Numbered from the stretch's first letter, positions 44,461 to 53,052 are shown. The stretch: 62,368 bases of DNA from a bacterium (GCA_030535455.1 JAUNJY010000023.1:1-62368); one strand, 5' to 3'. Program-made: numbers and translations. The notes: generated by a model from the sequence alone, not told the origin.

Positions 44461-45465
44461 ATGGAATATAAGAAATTAGGAAATTCAAAGCTAGAGGTAT
44501 CAAGAATTTGTATGGGATGTATGGGATTTGGAAATGCCACAAGCGGCCAGCATAACTGGACATTAGATGAGGAGAATTCCAGAGAAATCATAAAACATGG
44601 ATTGGAGCTTGGTATTAATTTCTTTGATACAGCAATAGCATATCAGAATGGAACCAGTGAGCAGTTTGTCGGACGGGCTCTAAATGATTTTGCTAAACGA
44701 GAAGAGGTAGTGGTGGCAACGAAGTTTCTTCCACGGAGTCAAGAAGAAATTACAAATGGTATAACAGGGCAGAAGCATGTTGAGAACATGATTGATACCA
44801 GCCTTAAAAATCTAGGCATGGATTATGTGGATTTATATATTTACCATATGTGGGATTATCAGACTCCCCTGTTTGAGATTATGGAGGGACTAAATAATGT
44901 TGTGAAGGCCGGTAAGACTCGCTATATTGGTATCTCTAATTGCTTTGCATGGCAGCTTGCTAAGGCAAATGCGTTGGCTGAAAAAGAGGGATTTGCAAAG
45001 TTTGTATCTGTTCAAGGACATTATAATTTGATTTTCCGTGAAGAAGAGCGAGAGATGGTTCCACTATGCAAGGAGGACAATATTGCATTAACTCCATATA
45101 GTGCATTAGCTGGCGGAAGGCTGGCAAAGCATCCAGGAGAGACTTCAAAACGTGCAGAGCAAGATGCTTATGCTAAGTCAAAATATGATGCAACAGCTAA
45201 CCAAGATAATAAGATCATTGAACGGGTAGCAGAGCTTGCAGAAAAGCGTGGTGTTTCCATGACTGAACTGTCACTAGCATGGCTGCTTACGAAGGTTACC
45301 TCTCCAGTTGTAGGAGCAACCAAGTTCCATCATGTGGATGGGGCAGCAAAAGCAACCGAGTTAAAACTGACAGAGGCAGAGATGTTGTATCTGGAGGAGC
45401 CGTATGTTCCTCATAAGCTGGTAGGTGTCATGGCGCAGAATAAATCACCAGTGCTTAATAGATAA
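44461..45465 (+). CDS. Aldo/keto reductase
   Basis: 334 residues of the (beta/alpha)8 NADPH-dependent family. The catalytic tetrad can be read: Asp and Tyr in FFDTAIAYQNG, Lys in VVATKF, His in YIYHMWD. YIGISNCFAWQL and the cofactor segment PVVGATK near 280 match AKR subfamilies 9/11 (YhdN-like). Cytoplasmic. TGGAGGAAA lies upstream. Confidence 0.92.
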   Translation: MEYKKLGNSKLEVSRICMGCMGFGNATSGQHNWTLDEENSREIIKHGLELGINFFDTAIAYQNGTSEQFVGRALNDFAKREEVVVATKFLPRSQEEITNGITGQKHVENMIDTSLKNLGMDYVDLYIYHMWDYQTPLFEIMEGLNNVVKAGKTRYIGISNCFAWQLAKANALAEKEGFAKFVSVQGHYNLIFREEEREMVPLCKEDNIALTPYSALAGGRLAKHPGETSKRAEQDAYAKSKYDATANQDNKIIERVAELAEKRGVSMTELSLAWLLTKVTSPVVGATKFHHVDGAAKATELKLTEAEMLYLEEPYVPHKLVGVMAQNKSPVLNR

Positions 45466-45474
45466 AGCAAAAAA

Positions 45475-45533
45475 ATACTCCCAGCTAGTGGGTGTTTCAG
45501 AAAGTGCTGTAATTAAAAATATATCAAAGTTTT
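45475..45533 (+). pseudogene. Possible helix-turn-helix gene remnant
   Basis: A frame reads KKYSQLVGVSESAVIKN, then ISKF and stop, resembling a recognition helix of an HTH regulator. There is no start, and only about 60 nt remain. Confidence 0.3.
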
Positions 45534-45541
45534 AGTAGAAA

Positions 45542-45577
45542 AAGAGCTTCCTCATAAGAGTGGAGGCTCTTTTTTTG
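45542..45577 (+). terminator. Terminator upstream of the ABC operon
   Basis: AGAGCTTCC / GGAGGCTCT stem with one mismatch and a T7 tail. Confidence 0.8.
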
Positions 45578-45600
45578 AGTTACAGCTAACAATAAACCTA

Positions 45601-45629
45601 TTGACAATCCTGTATATGTACTGTATATC
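45601..45629 (+). promoter_or_regulatory. Sigma-A promoter of the GntR/ABC operon
   Basis: TTGACA (45601-45606), 17 nt, TATATC (45624-45629). The operator at 45610-45653 covers the spacer, the -10 and the start site. Confidence 0.8.
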
Positions 45630-45653
45630 TGTATATATACAGTACATATACAG
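45610..45653. promoter_or_regulatory. Perfect 19-bp inverted repeat, probable GntR operator
   Basis: Arms CTGTATATGTACTGTATAT (45610-45628) and its exact complement (45635-45653) are separated by six bases. The second arm runs into the AGGAGG ribosome site. The operon carries a YtrA-type GntR regulator at 47227, the natural ligand for such a palindrome. Binding would block both polymerase and, as RNA, the folded arm would mask the ribosome site. Confidence 0.8.
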
Positions 45654-45664
45654 GAGGAAATTCA

Positions 45665-46510
45665 ATGATTTGCTTTGAACATGTAAGTAAGCAATTAGGC
45701 CGTTTTCGAATGAATGATATTACATTTTCTCTTCCAAAAGGCTATATCATGGGTGTGGTAGGTCCCAATGGAGCAGGTAAGACCAGTATCTTTCATCTTA
45801 TAACAGGGCTATATACACCGGATAATGGAGCCATTTTAATTAATCAAAGGTCATATAAAGAGAATGAGGCAGCAATCAAAGATGAAATTGGTTTTGTATT
45901 CTCAGAAGGCTTGTTCAATGGAGGGTTAAGCTTAGTGGCAAATGCCAGCCTATATGGAAAATATTATTCCAATTATAGTAAGGAGCTATTTAATACATAT
46001 TGCCGCAGATTTGGGCTGTTAGCAGAAAAGAAATTAAAGAAATGTTCCAAAGGGGAGAAATTAAAGTTTCAGCTTGCATTCGCCCTCTCGCACCAGCCTA
46101 AGCTATTGGTGTTAGATGAGCCTACTGCCAGCTTTGACCCGGAATTTCGAACAGAGTTTTTAAAATGCATCACACAGTTTGTTGCAGATGGAGAACATAG
46201 CGTGATTATGGCAACTCATTTAATGAGCGATTTGGAACGGATTGCAGATTATATTACCTATGTAGACAATGGAAAGATTATATTCTCGATGGAACAGGAA
46301 CGGTTAAAATCCATGTATCGTATGGTATCAGGAGAAGAATATAAGATTAACCTGCTGGAAAAACAGGACATTTTATATAAAGAGTCAGGAAAATATGCAA
46401 CGAAGGCTCTTGTTCGACACCATGGATATTCTTCTTATGACCAGGAAGTAGTGGCAGAGATTCCAACTTTGGAAGAGCTGATGTACTTTATGATGAGGGG
46501 GGAAAAGTAA
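45665..46510 (+). CDS. ABC transporter ATP-binding protein
   Basis: 281 residues. Walker A is GPNGAGKTS (about 36), the signature is degenerate (CSKGEKLKFQLA), and Walker B is LLVLDEPTASFD, followed by the H-loop ATHLMSD. A C-terminal extension (about 220-281) has no assigned role. The context (GntR regulator, two ATPases, two small membrane proteins) resembles YtrBCDEF-type or bacteriocin/antibiotic-response exporters. The permease gene starts one base after its stop. Confidence 0.9.
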   Translation: MICFEHVSKQLGRFRMNDITFSLPKGYIMGVVGPNGAGKTSIFHLITGLYTPDNGAILINQRSYKENEAAIKDEIGFVFSEGLFNGGLSLVANASLYGKYYSNYSKELFNTYCRRFGLLAEKKLKKCSKGEKLKFQLAFALSHQPKLLVLDEPTASFDPEFRTEFLKCITQFVADGEHSVIMATHLMSDLERIADYITYVDNGKIIFSMEQERLKSMYRMVSGEEYKINLLEKQDILYKESGKYATKALVRHHGYSSYDQEVVAEIPTLEELMYFMMRGEK

Positions 46511-46511
46511 A

Positions 46512-47222
46512 ATGATTAAGTTAGTACTAACTGAATATCGTCAGACCATGAAAGAAGGATTTAAAAATTTATTTACGACAGGAAGGGTATTTGTAATCAT
46601 TTATATATTAGTAATGATTGTGCCAGTATATGAGCCTGGACTAGAAAAGCTTATGCTGTATTACTGTGACATCATTCCCTTGGCACTAGCGGTTATGTTT
46701 ACAGGAATGTATCCTAATCGTTTAAGTAAGACTCTGTTTTTATGTCCTATGTCCAAAGAACAAAGAATGAATTATTTAAAAACAGGATTTTGGCTAAGGG
46801 CAGCTGTACCAATTGTTGTCTATTTTATTTTGAATACAATTGCATTGTTGGCAGGAAAGAGTTCATTAATCGGGACGATCGGGATGCTTTTGCCACTTAC
46901 CTCTGCTATCCTTGCACAAAATCTTTGGATACAGACAAAGGGTGAGGATCCAAAAAGAGGACAGAAGTTAGCATTTTCCTACAAAAGATATCAATCCTGT
47001 TATTTATTTGTCACCATACTTGGTATATTGAGCGCAGTCCTTTTTAGCATATTAAGAGCCAATATAGACCACGCCAACCGGAATGAACTAATCTATATAA
47101 TTAGTCTGGTATTAATTCAAATCCTGCTTATGCTATATGAAATGAAAACATATTATAGGAAAGTGATGTCGATCATGTCGGACTATGAAAAGACAGAAGC
47201 ACTGGAAATAAAGGAAGGTTGA
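46512..47222 (+). CDS. ABC transporter permease-like membrane protein
   Basis: 236 residues with about six hydrophobic segments (VFVIIYILVMIVPVY, IIPLALAVMFTG, AVPIVVYFILNTIALLAG, IGMLLPLTSAILAQ, LFVTILGILSAVLFSIL, LIYIISLVLIQILLMLY). It matches no named permease family that I know, but its place between two ATPase genes and the translation-coupling distance mark it as the membrane partner of the first ATPase. Confidence 0.78.
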   Translation: MIKLVLTEYRQTMKEGFKNLFTTGRVFVIIYILVMIVPVYEPGLEKLMLYYCDIIPLALAVMFTGMYPNRLSKTLFLCPMSKEQRMNYLKTGFWLRAAVPIVVYFILNTIALLAGKSSLIGTIGMLLPLTSAILAQNLWIQTKGEDPKRGQKLAFSYKRYQSCYLFVTILGILSAVLFSILRANIDHANRNELIYIISLVLIQILLMLYEMKTYYRKVMSIMSDYEKTEALEIKEG

Positions 47223-47226
47223 GACA

Positions 47227-47601
47227 ATGAAGATTATAATCAAGTCCCAGGGGACTCTTGCTATTTACGAGCAGATTGTAAACCAGCTGAAAAATGCAAT
47301 TGTAACAGGTGAGCTGTCTGTGGGTGAGGCGCTTCCATCTATCCGTTCCTTAGCAAGCAGTCTGGAGGTAAGTGTGATTACTACAAAGCGGGCTTATGAG
47401 GTGCTTGAGAAGGAAGGACTAATTCGTTCTGTTGCGGGAAAAGGCTTTTATGTCTGCGACAATAATAAAGAATATTTAAAAGAAAAACAGCTGTTATCCA
47501 TTGAAGAGCATTTTTCAGAAGTTTTATTGGAATGCAAAAAGATTGGTCTTTCCCAAGAAGAAGTAATCGACATGGTATCCACATTATATAGCGAGAGATA
47601 A
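47227..47601 (+). CDS. GntR family regulator, YtrA subfamily
   Basis: 124 residues: a GntR winged helix (IYEQIVNQLKNAIVTGELSVGEALPSIRSLASSLEVSVITTKRAYEVLEKEGLI) plus only a short C-terminal dimerisation helix pair, the YtrA pattern. Such regulators typically repress their own ABC operon. The perfect palindrome at 45610 is the likely target. Gene order is ATPase, permease, regulator, ATPase, membrane protein, all within a few bases of each other. Confidence 0.92.
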   Translation: MKIIIKSQGTLAIYEQIVNQLKNAIVTGELSVGEALPSIRSLASSLEVSVITTKRAYEVLEKEGLIRSVAGKGFYVCDNNKEYLKEKQLLSIEEHFSEVLLECKKIGLSQEEVIDMVSTLYSER

Positions 47602-47619
47602 TAGAAAGGGGCAGGAAAA

Positions 47620-48282
47620 ATGGCATTGGAATTCAAAGGGGTTACCGGTAAAGAAAAGGTGTTTTACCTGGATGATGTAAATTTTAAGCTGGAACCTGGA
47701 TTTCTTATGGGGATAGCAGGTAAGAATGGAGCAGGTAAGACGACACTGTTAAATTATATGCTGGACAAACAAAAGCTTTATAGCGGTGAAATTTTATATA
47801 ATGACAGGGAAATCCATAAGCACCATTGTGAGTTTTTAGACCAGGTTGGTTTTCTCTCGGATGATCAGATATTTTTTAAAACCCTTACTGCAAGGCAGAA
47901 TGTAGAGCTGCTATCCGGTTTTTATTCCCAATGGGAGATAGAAAGATTTCTAAATGCGATGAGGCAGATGAACGTTTCTCCTGGACTTCATATACGTAAT
48001 ATGTCCAAAGGAGAATTCTTAAAGTTTCAGATGGCATTTGCCATGGGACATAAGGCAAAGCTATATTTGATTGATGAAGCAACCGGAGGAATGGATCTGG
48101 TGTTTCGAAAGGAGTTTTTCCGCTTGTTACGAGAACTTCTTATCGATGAAGAAGTTACAATCTTGATGACAACTCATATTGAGGAAGAACTTAAGAGTCA
48201 AATGGATTATATTGCAATTATGGAAAATGGACAGATGATCTCGTTTCATGAGGCAATAGAAGAGGAGAGTAAAAATGGATGA
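47620..48282 (+). CDS. ABC transporter ATP-binding protein
   Basis: 220 residues. Walker A GKNGAGKTT (about 33), signature MSKGEFLKFQMA, Walker B LYLIDEATGGMDL with Ala in place of the usual Pro, H-loop TTHIEEE. It is closer to the first ATPase (45665) than to general ABC proteins in the KGE.LKFQ.A block, suggesting a duplication. It overlaps the next gene by 8 nt. Confidence 0.9.
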   Translation: MALEFKGVTGKEKVFYLDDVNFKLEPGFLMGIAGKNGAGKTTLLNYMLDKQKLYSGEILYNDREIHKHHCEFLDQVGFLSDDQIFFKTLTARQNVELLSGFYSQWEIERFLNAMRQMNVSPGLHIRNMSKGEFLKFQMAFAMGHKAKLYLIDEATGGMDLVFRKEFFRLLRELLIDEEVTILMTTHIEEELKSQMDYIAIMENGQMISFHEAIEEESKNG

Positions 48283-48754
48283 ATTAGAGCAGGTAAGACA
48301 ATTTGATCGTACATATAAGCAAGTAGAAGATTATCAATTTTTAATGTGCCGAGTAGTTAAATATATATTTTTGCCACTTGGAGTAGGATTAATGCTTTTC
48401 CCATTAGAAAGTGACACTAGGATTTTCTTACTGTACGTCGTGGCAATGCAAAGTATTGCACGAAACTTTCATTTAAAGCCATATATGAAAGTCACTGAGG
48501 ATGGAAAGCTTGTATCAATTTATGAAAAACTTAAGTATCTTCCTATTACTAATGATTCAATATTTAAAGTAAGGAAAGTATATCTGACCTCATTTTGTAT
48601 CAAACTTATGATAGCCAATATAATCTTGCAGCAGATCGGTGCCGCAATAGAAGGAAAATGGACAGTAATAAATCTTATACATCCCCTTGGAGTAAGTATA
48701 TTGGTATATTTATTAGGGTTATATGACATTAAGCCGAAACGAACGGATAAATAG
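48275..48754 (+). CDS. Small membrane protein, probable ABC partner
   Basis: 159 residues with two to four hydrophobic stretches (YIFLPLGVGLMLFPL, IFLLYVVAMQSIA, SFCIKLMIANIILQQIGAAI, LGVSILVYLLGLY). No family is recognised. It overlaps the second ATPase gene by 8 nt, so it is translationally coupled and most likely the permease for it. Confidence 0.72.
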   Translation: MDELEQVRQFDRTYKQVEDYQFLMCRVVKYIFLPLGVGLMLFPLESDTRIFLLYVVAMQSIARNFHLKPYMKVTEDGKLVSIYEKLKYLPITNDSIFKVRKVYLTSFCIKLMIANIILQQIGAAIEGKWTVINLIHPLGVSILVYLLGLYDIKPKRTDK

Positions 48755-48776
48755 TTCACCGTTCAAATAATTAACA

Positions 48777-48806
48777 TTGACAGAAAACACCTATATTCGT
48801 TACAAT
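48777..48806 (+). promoter_or_regulatory. Sigma-A promoter of the FtsW/RodA gene
   Basis: TTGACA (48777-48782), 18 nt, TACAAT (48801-48806). The in-frame ATG at 48805 lies inside the -10 box and so cannot be in this transcript. Confidence 0.65.
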
Positions 48807-48846
48807 GAATAAGATTGGACTGTACAATCGAAAGGATGATTTTTAC

Positions 48847-49989
48847 GTGAAATGGTTAAAGGTTCCTAATTGGCGAAAGATTGATTATCTTAGCCTGTTT
48901 ATAATGGTAGTTTTATTGGGTGTCGGCAGCTTTTGCTTACGACAACAGGACATTTTGTCAGGTGGACAAGATGGTTTATATAAGAAGCAGTTAATTGGTA
49001 TTGCAATTGGCGGAGTTGTAATGATTGCTACCTTATTCGTAGACTATCGATTTATTTGCCAGATGTCGCCGGTGCTATATGCAATCATATTATTGTTATT
49101 AACATATACAATTACGTTTGCAGGTGCCATTAATAACGTTAAGCGTTGGATAAAGATTGGAAGCATTACGATCCAGCCTTCCGAGCTTACAAAAATAGTA
49201 TTGATCTTATTTATTGCATTTTTATGTAATCTGTTAAAAGATCGAATGGATGAGTTTAAGACATTATTTATATTAGGTGCAGCTGTGGCTGTTCCACTTG
49301 TATTAATCTTGTTAGAGCCACATTTAAGTTCTAGTATGGTAATTGTATTTATATTCGTAGTTATGGTGTTTATGGCAGGTATCAGCTATCGACTGATAGG
49401 AATTGTCATGGCTACCATGGTGCCGATCCTGTTATTTATCTTTATTGGTGTTGGTGTTTATAATATTAAGGTTCCATTGATTAATCCATATCAGGTACAA
49501 CGTATTATGACATACTTCTCGGATGACGAGGAAGAGGACACGTCAGGTAAATATCAGCAGAACCAGGCACTTGTTGCAATCGCAACAGGCGGAAAGAATG
49601 GTAAGGCCATTGATGGAGAAAGCAATGTAAGAGCGTATTCAGCAATTTATGCAAATGAAAGTGATTTCATTTTCTCAGCAGTGGGAGAAGAATTTGGATT
49701 TGTCGGTAGTTCGATTATTATTTTCTTATTCTTTATCATGGTTGTAAGATGCTTAAGTATTGCGGCACATGCGCCTGATTTTATGGGAAAACTGGTCTGT
49801 ATGGGAGTGTCAGCCATGCTGCTGTTCCAGTTGTTTGCCAATATCGGGGTAGCAACAAGCATTCTTCCGAATACAGGATTACCACTTCCATTTATTAGTT
49901 CAGGACTTACATCCCTTGTAACTTCTATGTCAGCGTTAGGTATTGTTATTAATGTAGGAATGCATAAAACACCAAATGCTATAATATAA
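48847..49989 (+). CDS. FtsW/RodA/SpoVE family peptidoglycan polymerase
   Basis: A SEDS glycosyltransferase that polymerises lipid II. The 380 residues have about ten membrane spans. KRWIKIGSITIQPSELTKI and the C-terminal NTGLPLPFISSGLTSLV are the family signatures. Sequence alone does not separate RodA (elongation) from SpoVE (cortex) here; no PBP gene is adjacent. The start is the GTG at 48847 with AAAGGATG upstream; the ATG at 48805 overlaps the promoter. Confidence 0.92.
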   Translation: MKWLKVPNWRKIDYLSLFIMVVLLGVGSFCLRQQDILSGGQDGLYKKQLIGIAIGGVVMIATLFVDYRFICQMSPVLYAIILLLLTYTITFAGAINNVKRWIKIGSITIQPSELTKIVLILFIAFLCNLLKDRMDEFKTLFILGAAVAVPLVLILLEPHLSSSMVIVFIFVVMVFMAGISYRLIGIVMATMVPILLFIFIGVGVYNIKVPLINPYQVQRIMTYFSDDEEEDTSGKYQQNQALVAIATGGKNGKAIDGESNVRAYSAIYANESDFIFSAVGEEFGFVGSSIIIFLFFIMVVRCLSIAAHAPDFMGKLVCMGVSAMLLFQLFANIGVATSILPNTGLPLPFISSGLTSLVTSMSALGIVINVGMHKTPNAII

Positions 49990-50054
49990 TGTAAAGGGAA
50001 GAAACTATTCATTTTTCTAAACGGATTTTGTTTGAAAAAGGAGAGATCCTGGAT

Positions 50055-50885
50055 ATGTCAGAATCATTGTATCGCTTTATAAGTTTTGATAGTTTTATCA
50101 ATCTTTTAGTTAGTCAGAAGACAAGATATATCAATCCTTTATTATGGAAAGACAGTTATGAGTCGGTCGTATACAGACAGATGATGGACGAGCAATCGAA
50201 TAAAGAAATGATACGTTACTATTACGAGAAGATGAAGGACCCCAAGAAAGTAGTGGAACTGTATTCTAAGTTATGGTACGAGAAGACTTGTAGTTTTGCA
50301 AAATGCCTGACGAAGACCGATGAAAATGACAGTATGTGGAGGATTTACCGTTATAACAATAAAAGTGTTCGAATAGAGATTACCTATGACGCATTAGAAG
50401 AATGCATTAGACAATATCCTGAGTACATGCTTGTATTACAGGATATTGTTTATGATGAAAAGAATTGTAAGCCAACGAAAGCATGGATTTTAGATACGAT
50501 GAGTTCGGAAAATCAGTCCATTTATAATTTCTGTCATAAAAGAGGATTATTTATGCATGAGAATGAAAAAAGAGTGCTTATTCTGGATAAATCAAGAAGT
50601 TCTGAATTTGAATGTCTTGTAAACACCATAGCACCATGCAAGCCTTGTGAAAATTGTGAGGAAGAAGTTATAACCCAAATCCAGTCATGTATCAAATCCA
50701 TAACAAGCTTTCAGCGGATACAGGAAGAGATTTTTTTACATATCGATCCAAAGCGCTATATCAAGTCAGTATTAGTAAATCCATTTGCAGATGAACATTT
50801 TACTGAGATCGTAAAGACAATGTGCATAAACTTTGGAATTCAAGGGTTTCAAGGAAAATCCAACCTCTATGAGCTGAAGTTTTGA
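50055..50885 (+). CDS. DUF2971 domain protein
   Basis: 276 residues beginning LYRFISFDSFINLLVSQKTRYINPLLWKDSYES, the DUF2971 hallmark, with FAKCLTKTDENDSMWRIYRYNNKSVRIEI further on. A CxxCENCEEE cysteine cluster (about 205) may bind metal. No function is known; DUF2971 proteins often occur in accessory or defence-rich regions. The ATG at 50055 has AAAGGAGA upstream. Confidence 0.8.
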   Translation: MSESLYRFISFDSFINLLVSQKTRYINPLLWKDSYESVVYRQMMDEQSNKEMIRYYYEKMKDPKKVVELYSKLWYEKTCSFAKCLTKTDENDSMWRIYRYNNKSVRIEITYDALEECIRQYPEYMLVLQDIVYDEKNCKPTKAWILDTMSSENQSIYNFCHKRGLFMHENEKRVLILDKSRSSEFECLVNTIAPCKPCENCEEEVITQIQSCIKSITSFQRIQEEIFLHIDPKRYIKSVLVNPFADEHFTEIVKTMCINFGIQGFQGKSNLYELKF

Positions 50886-50917
50886 AGTTTGGTCACAAAA
50901 GCTTCACAATTATAACC

Positions 50918-50978
50918 TCGTTTACGGGTAATACTAACCTAGAAAGTTAGTGTATTGCTTCGGAAAGCGAGGTTTTTT
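50918..50978 (+). promoter_or_regulatory. Structured leader with terminator-like stem over the ribosome site
   Basis: AACCTCG (from about 50914) pairs with CGAGGTT (50967-50973), followed by TTTTT and the start codon of the DUF2680 gene. An inner hairpin AATACTAAC / GTTAGTGTATT lies between. The only Shine-Dalgarno-like bases (GCGAGG) are in the outer stem. It may be a terminator, an attenuator, or a translational switch. Confidence 0.5.
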
Positions 50979-51425
50979 ATGTTTAACAAGAAAATAGCAA
51001 TGGTAGGAATGTCAATGATGATGGCTGTATCAAGCATTGCTCCGGCAACTGTGTTTGCAGCAGGAGAGACAACCACGGAAGCAACTTCAAAAGAAACTTC
51101 CAATAAGCAGAATGGAAAGCCGACAGAGGAAGAGAAGCAGCAGATGAAGGCGAAGATGGAGGCAGCAGTTTCAAAATGGGATAAGCTATCTGCAGAAAAG
51201 AAGGCTGAAGTTTATAAGCTGCTAGAAGAAGAGAAGGCAGTGAAGATCAAGGTATTAGACAAGATGGTATCTCTTGGCGTAATGGATGAAGCTGATGCCA
51301 AGGAAGTCAAGACTAGGATGGAAGAACGATTTGCCAAGATGAAAGAGTCAGGAAAGTTTCCGTTAGGAAGACCATGCCCAAAACATGACAAAAAGGATAG
51401 TAACAAGGAAAAGAACGACGACTAA
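50979..51425 (+). CDS. Secreted DUF2680-like helical protein
   Basis: 148 residues with a signal peptide cleaved near TVFAA (residue 29). A Thr/Glu/Lys-rich linker follows, then two helices (KAEVYKLLEEEKAVKIKVLDKMVSLGVMDEADAKEVKTRMEERFAKMKESGKFP) that match the DUF2680/YckD pattern of a C-terminal KARMDxxFxxMKxxG. The role is unknown. Charged Lys/Asp C-terminus. The ribosome site lies in a hairpin directly before the ATG. Confidence 0.72.
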   Translation: MFNKKIAMVGMSMMMAVSSIAPATVFAAGETTTEATSKETSNKQNGKPTEEEKQQMKAKMEAAVSKWDKLSAEKKAEVYKLLEEEKAVKIKVLDKMVSLGVMDEADAKEVKTRMEERFAKMKESGKFPLGRPCPKHDKKDSNKEKNDD

Positions 51426-51471
51426 TAGACAATGAAGCAACACACTAACTGATAATTAAAGTATGATCACT

Positions 51472-51519
51472 TAATAGGAAGGAGCTGAACCTATATAGAT
51501 AGGCAGCTCCTTTCTATTA
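51472..51519. repeat. Inverted repeat between convergent genes
   Basis: TAATAGGAAGGAGCTG / CAGCTCCTTTCTATTA arms of about 16 bp. No T-tract follows on the plus strand (seven A residues instead), so it is not a standard plus-strand terminator; it sits 20 nt past the end of dpaB. Confidence 0.5.
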
Positions 51520-51539
51520 AAAAAAGTTTCTGTTATCTC

Positions 51540-52136
51540 TTATTTATATTCACGCAACACTGGCTGCATCTGTTTTCTGTCTAACCCCATCTCTAATACA
51601 TCAGGAATTAATTCCATATGGGCAATCAGGGAGTTTGGCTTTTTCACCACATCATCCTGGCCAAATGGAACGAAATAGATATTAGGACTATTTAGCAGTA
51701 ATCCGATGTTTTTCATATTAAACCCAAGTGCGTCGTTCGTTGCAATTGCAAGAACTAAAGGTTTCTCATTTCGTATATGGGCCTTTGCAGCCATTAGCAC
51801 TGGAGAATCAGTCATTCCATAAGCAAGCTTGGCAAGCGTGTTTCCGGTGCAAGGTGCAATAATTAAGATATCCAGATAGCTTTTAGGACCAATAGGCTCC
51901 GCATCTGGAATTGTAAGGATTGGGTCATGGCCGGTAAGCTCTTTTGCTTTCTTTAAGAACTCCTCGGCAGTACCAAATCGAGTGTTAAACGTCTGCGCCT
52001 TATCTGAAAAAATAGTATATACATCGGCACCCATGTTAACAAGGGCTTCGATTTGAGCAAATACCTTTTTGTAAGTGCAGAACGAACCGGTTAAAGCAAC
52101 CCCAATGGTGGTTCCTTCTAATTTCATTTTTTTCAC
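51540..52136 (-). CDS. dpaB: Dipicolinate synthase subunit B
   Basis: SpoVFB/DpaB, a flavoprotein-fold subunit of 198 residues. GVALTGSFCTYKKVFAQIEALVNMGADVY is its start, IIAPCTGNTLAKLAYGMTDSPVLMAAKAHIRNEKPLVLAIATNDALG the middle block. With DpaA it makes dipicolinate from dihydrodipicolinate in the mother cell during sporulation. It follows dpaA by 6 nt. Confidence 0.94.
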   Translation of the reverse strand: MKKMKLEGTTIGVALTGSFCTYKKVFAQIEALVNMGADVYTIFSDKAQTFNTRFGTAEEFLKKAKELTGHDPILTIPDAEPIGPKSYLDILIIAPCTGNTLAKLAYGMTDSPVLMAAKAHIRNEKPLVLAIATNDALGFNMKNIGLLLNSPNIYFVPFGQDDVVKKPNSLIAHMELIPDVLEMGLDRKQMQPVLREYK

Positions 52137-52142
52137 ATCCTT

Positions 52143-53030
52143 CTAGCTCATACAATCATTTAAAATCGCTTCTAGCTGTATTTTGGCTGAGGATTTAGGA
52201 GACATACGGCCAGGAAGACCAAGGTAGAGACCTGCATTAAGGCAATGGTCGCACGTGTAGTTAAAGTCAACTCCTCCTGGATACGTAGCAATATCTATGA
52301 TGACGACATCTTCACTTACATATTTCAATATTTCTTTTGGAAGCACCATGCAAGGGATTGTGTTAAAAATAAAGTCATAACCACCGATATTAGTTTGCAA
52401 TTCATCTATAAGAAATCCATCATAACCGTAAGCAGAAGCGAGAGAGAGTACTTCGTGTCGTCTGACCGAAATACAAACTTCTGCATCTAATGCGGCAAGC
52501 TTTTTTGCTAAGATTTGCCCGCATCGTCCAAATCCTAGAATTAAAATCTTACTTCCCTGTATATTTACCATGCTGTTTTTTATCGCCTCGCAAATGGCCC
52601 CCTCTGCAGTTGCAACTGAATTTTTGAGGGAAACATGTTCCCAATTCATAATGTCTATAAAAGTCAGGCCTAGGTCCTTTGCTTTATTTTGAATGTTTTT
52701 CGGAATTGCACCAGCATAAATCCGTTGATCTTTAGAACAGAGGCTGATAAATTCTGATAACTCAATGCCAACAGTAGAAGAACTGCTGACATACGTAGAA
52801 TCTTTACATAAAGGAGTAGGTCCTATAATATATTTTGAAGTTGTAATGGCTTCTTTAAGGGATGAACAAGCAGTAATTGTTCCATTCATAAAGCAAGGAA
52901 TATATTTTCCAGAAAGTGCACAGGGAGTCAAGCCATAATAACAGACACGAGAATTCTGTTTGGACAAAAGATCAGCCAAGAATAATTGTCTGTTATCTCC
53001 CCCAATTACTGCAAAATCAAATGAATACGT
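52143..53030 (-). CDS. dpaA: Dipicolinate synthase subunit A, apparent non-ATG start
   Basis: SpoVFA/DpaA, an NAD(P)-dependent oxidoreductase subunit. The C-terminal Rossmann domain is clear (ILILGFGRCGQILAKKLAAL). The conserved family start DFAVIGGDNRQLFLADLLS is encoded up to 53018, but no ATG, GTG or TTG precedes it in frame. An AAGGAGGTG (53038-53046) lies 7 nt before an ACG (53030) and 4 nt before an ATC (53033). A TTG at 52979 would cut the conserved first motif. I place the start at the ACG, giving 295 residues, close to Bacillus SpoVFA. Confidence 0.85.
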   Translation of the reverse strand, partial: TYSFDFAVIGGDNRQLFLADLLSKQNSRVCYYGLTPCALSGKYIPCFMNGTITACSSLKEAITTSKYIIGPTPLCKDSTYVSSSSTVGIELSEFISLCSKDQRIYAGAIPKNIQNKAKDLGLTFIDIMNWEHVSLKNSVATAEGAICEAIKNSMVNIQGSKILILGFGRCGQILAKKLAALDAEVCISVRRHEVLSLASAYGYDGFLIDELQTNIGGYDFIFNTIPCMVLPKEILKYVSEDVVIIDIATYPGGVDFNYTCDHCLNAGLYLGLPGRMSPKSSAKIQLEAILNDCMS

Positions 53031-53052
53031 GATAAAACACCTCCTTTTATAT

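Noticed and set aside
51472-51519. Inverted repeat as terminator of the DUF2680 gene
   Set aside because: The plus-strand 3' side has an A-run, not a T-run; on the minus strand the T-run precedes the stem. It is kept only as an inverted repeat.
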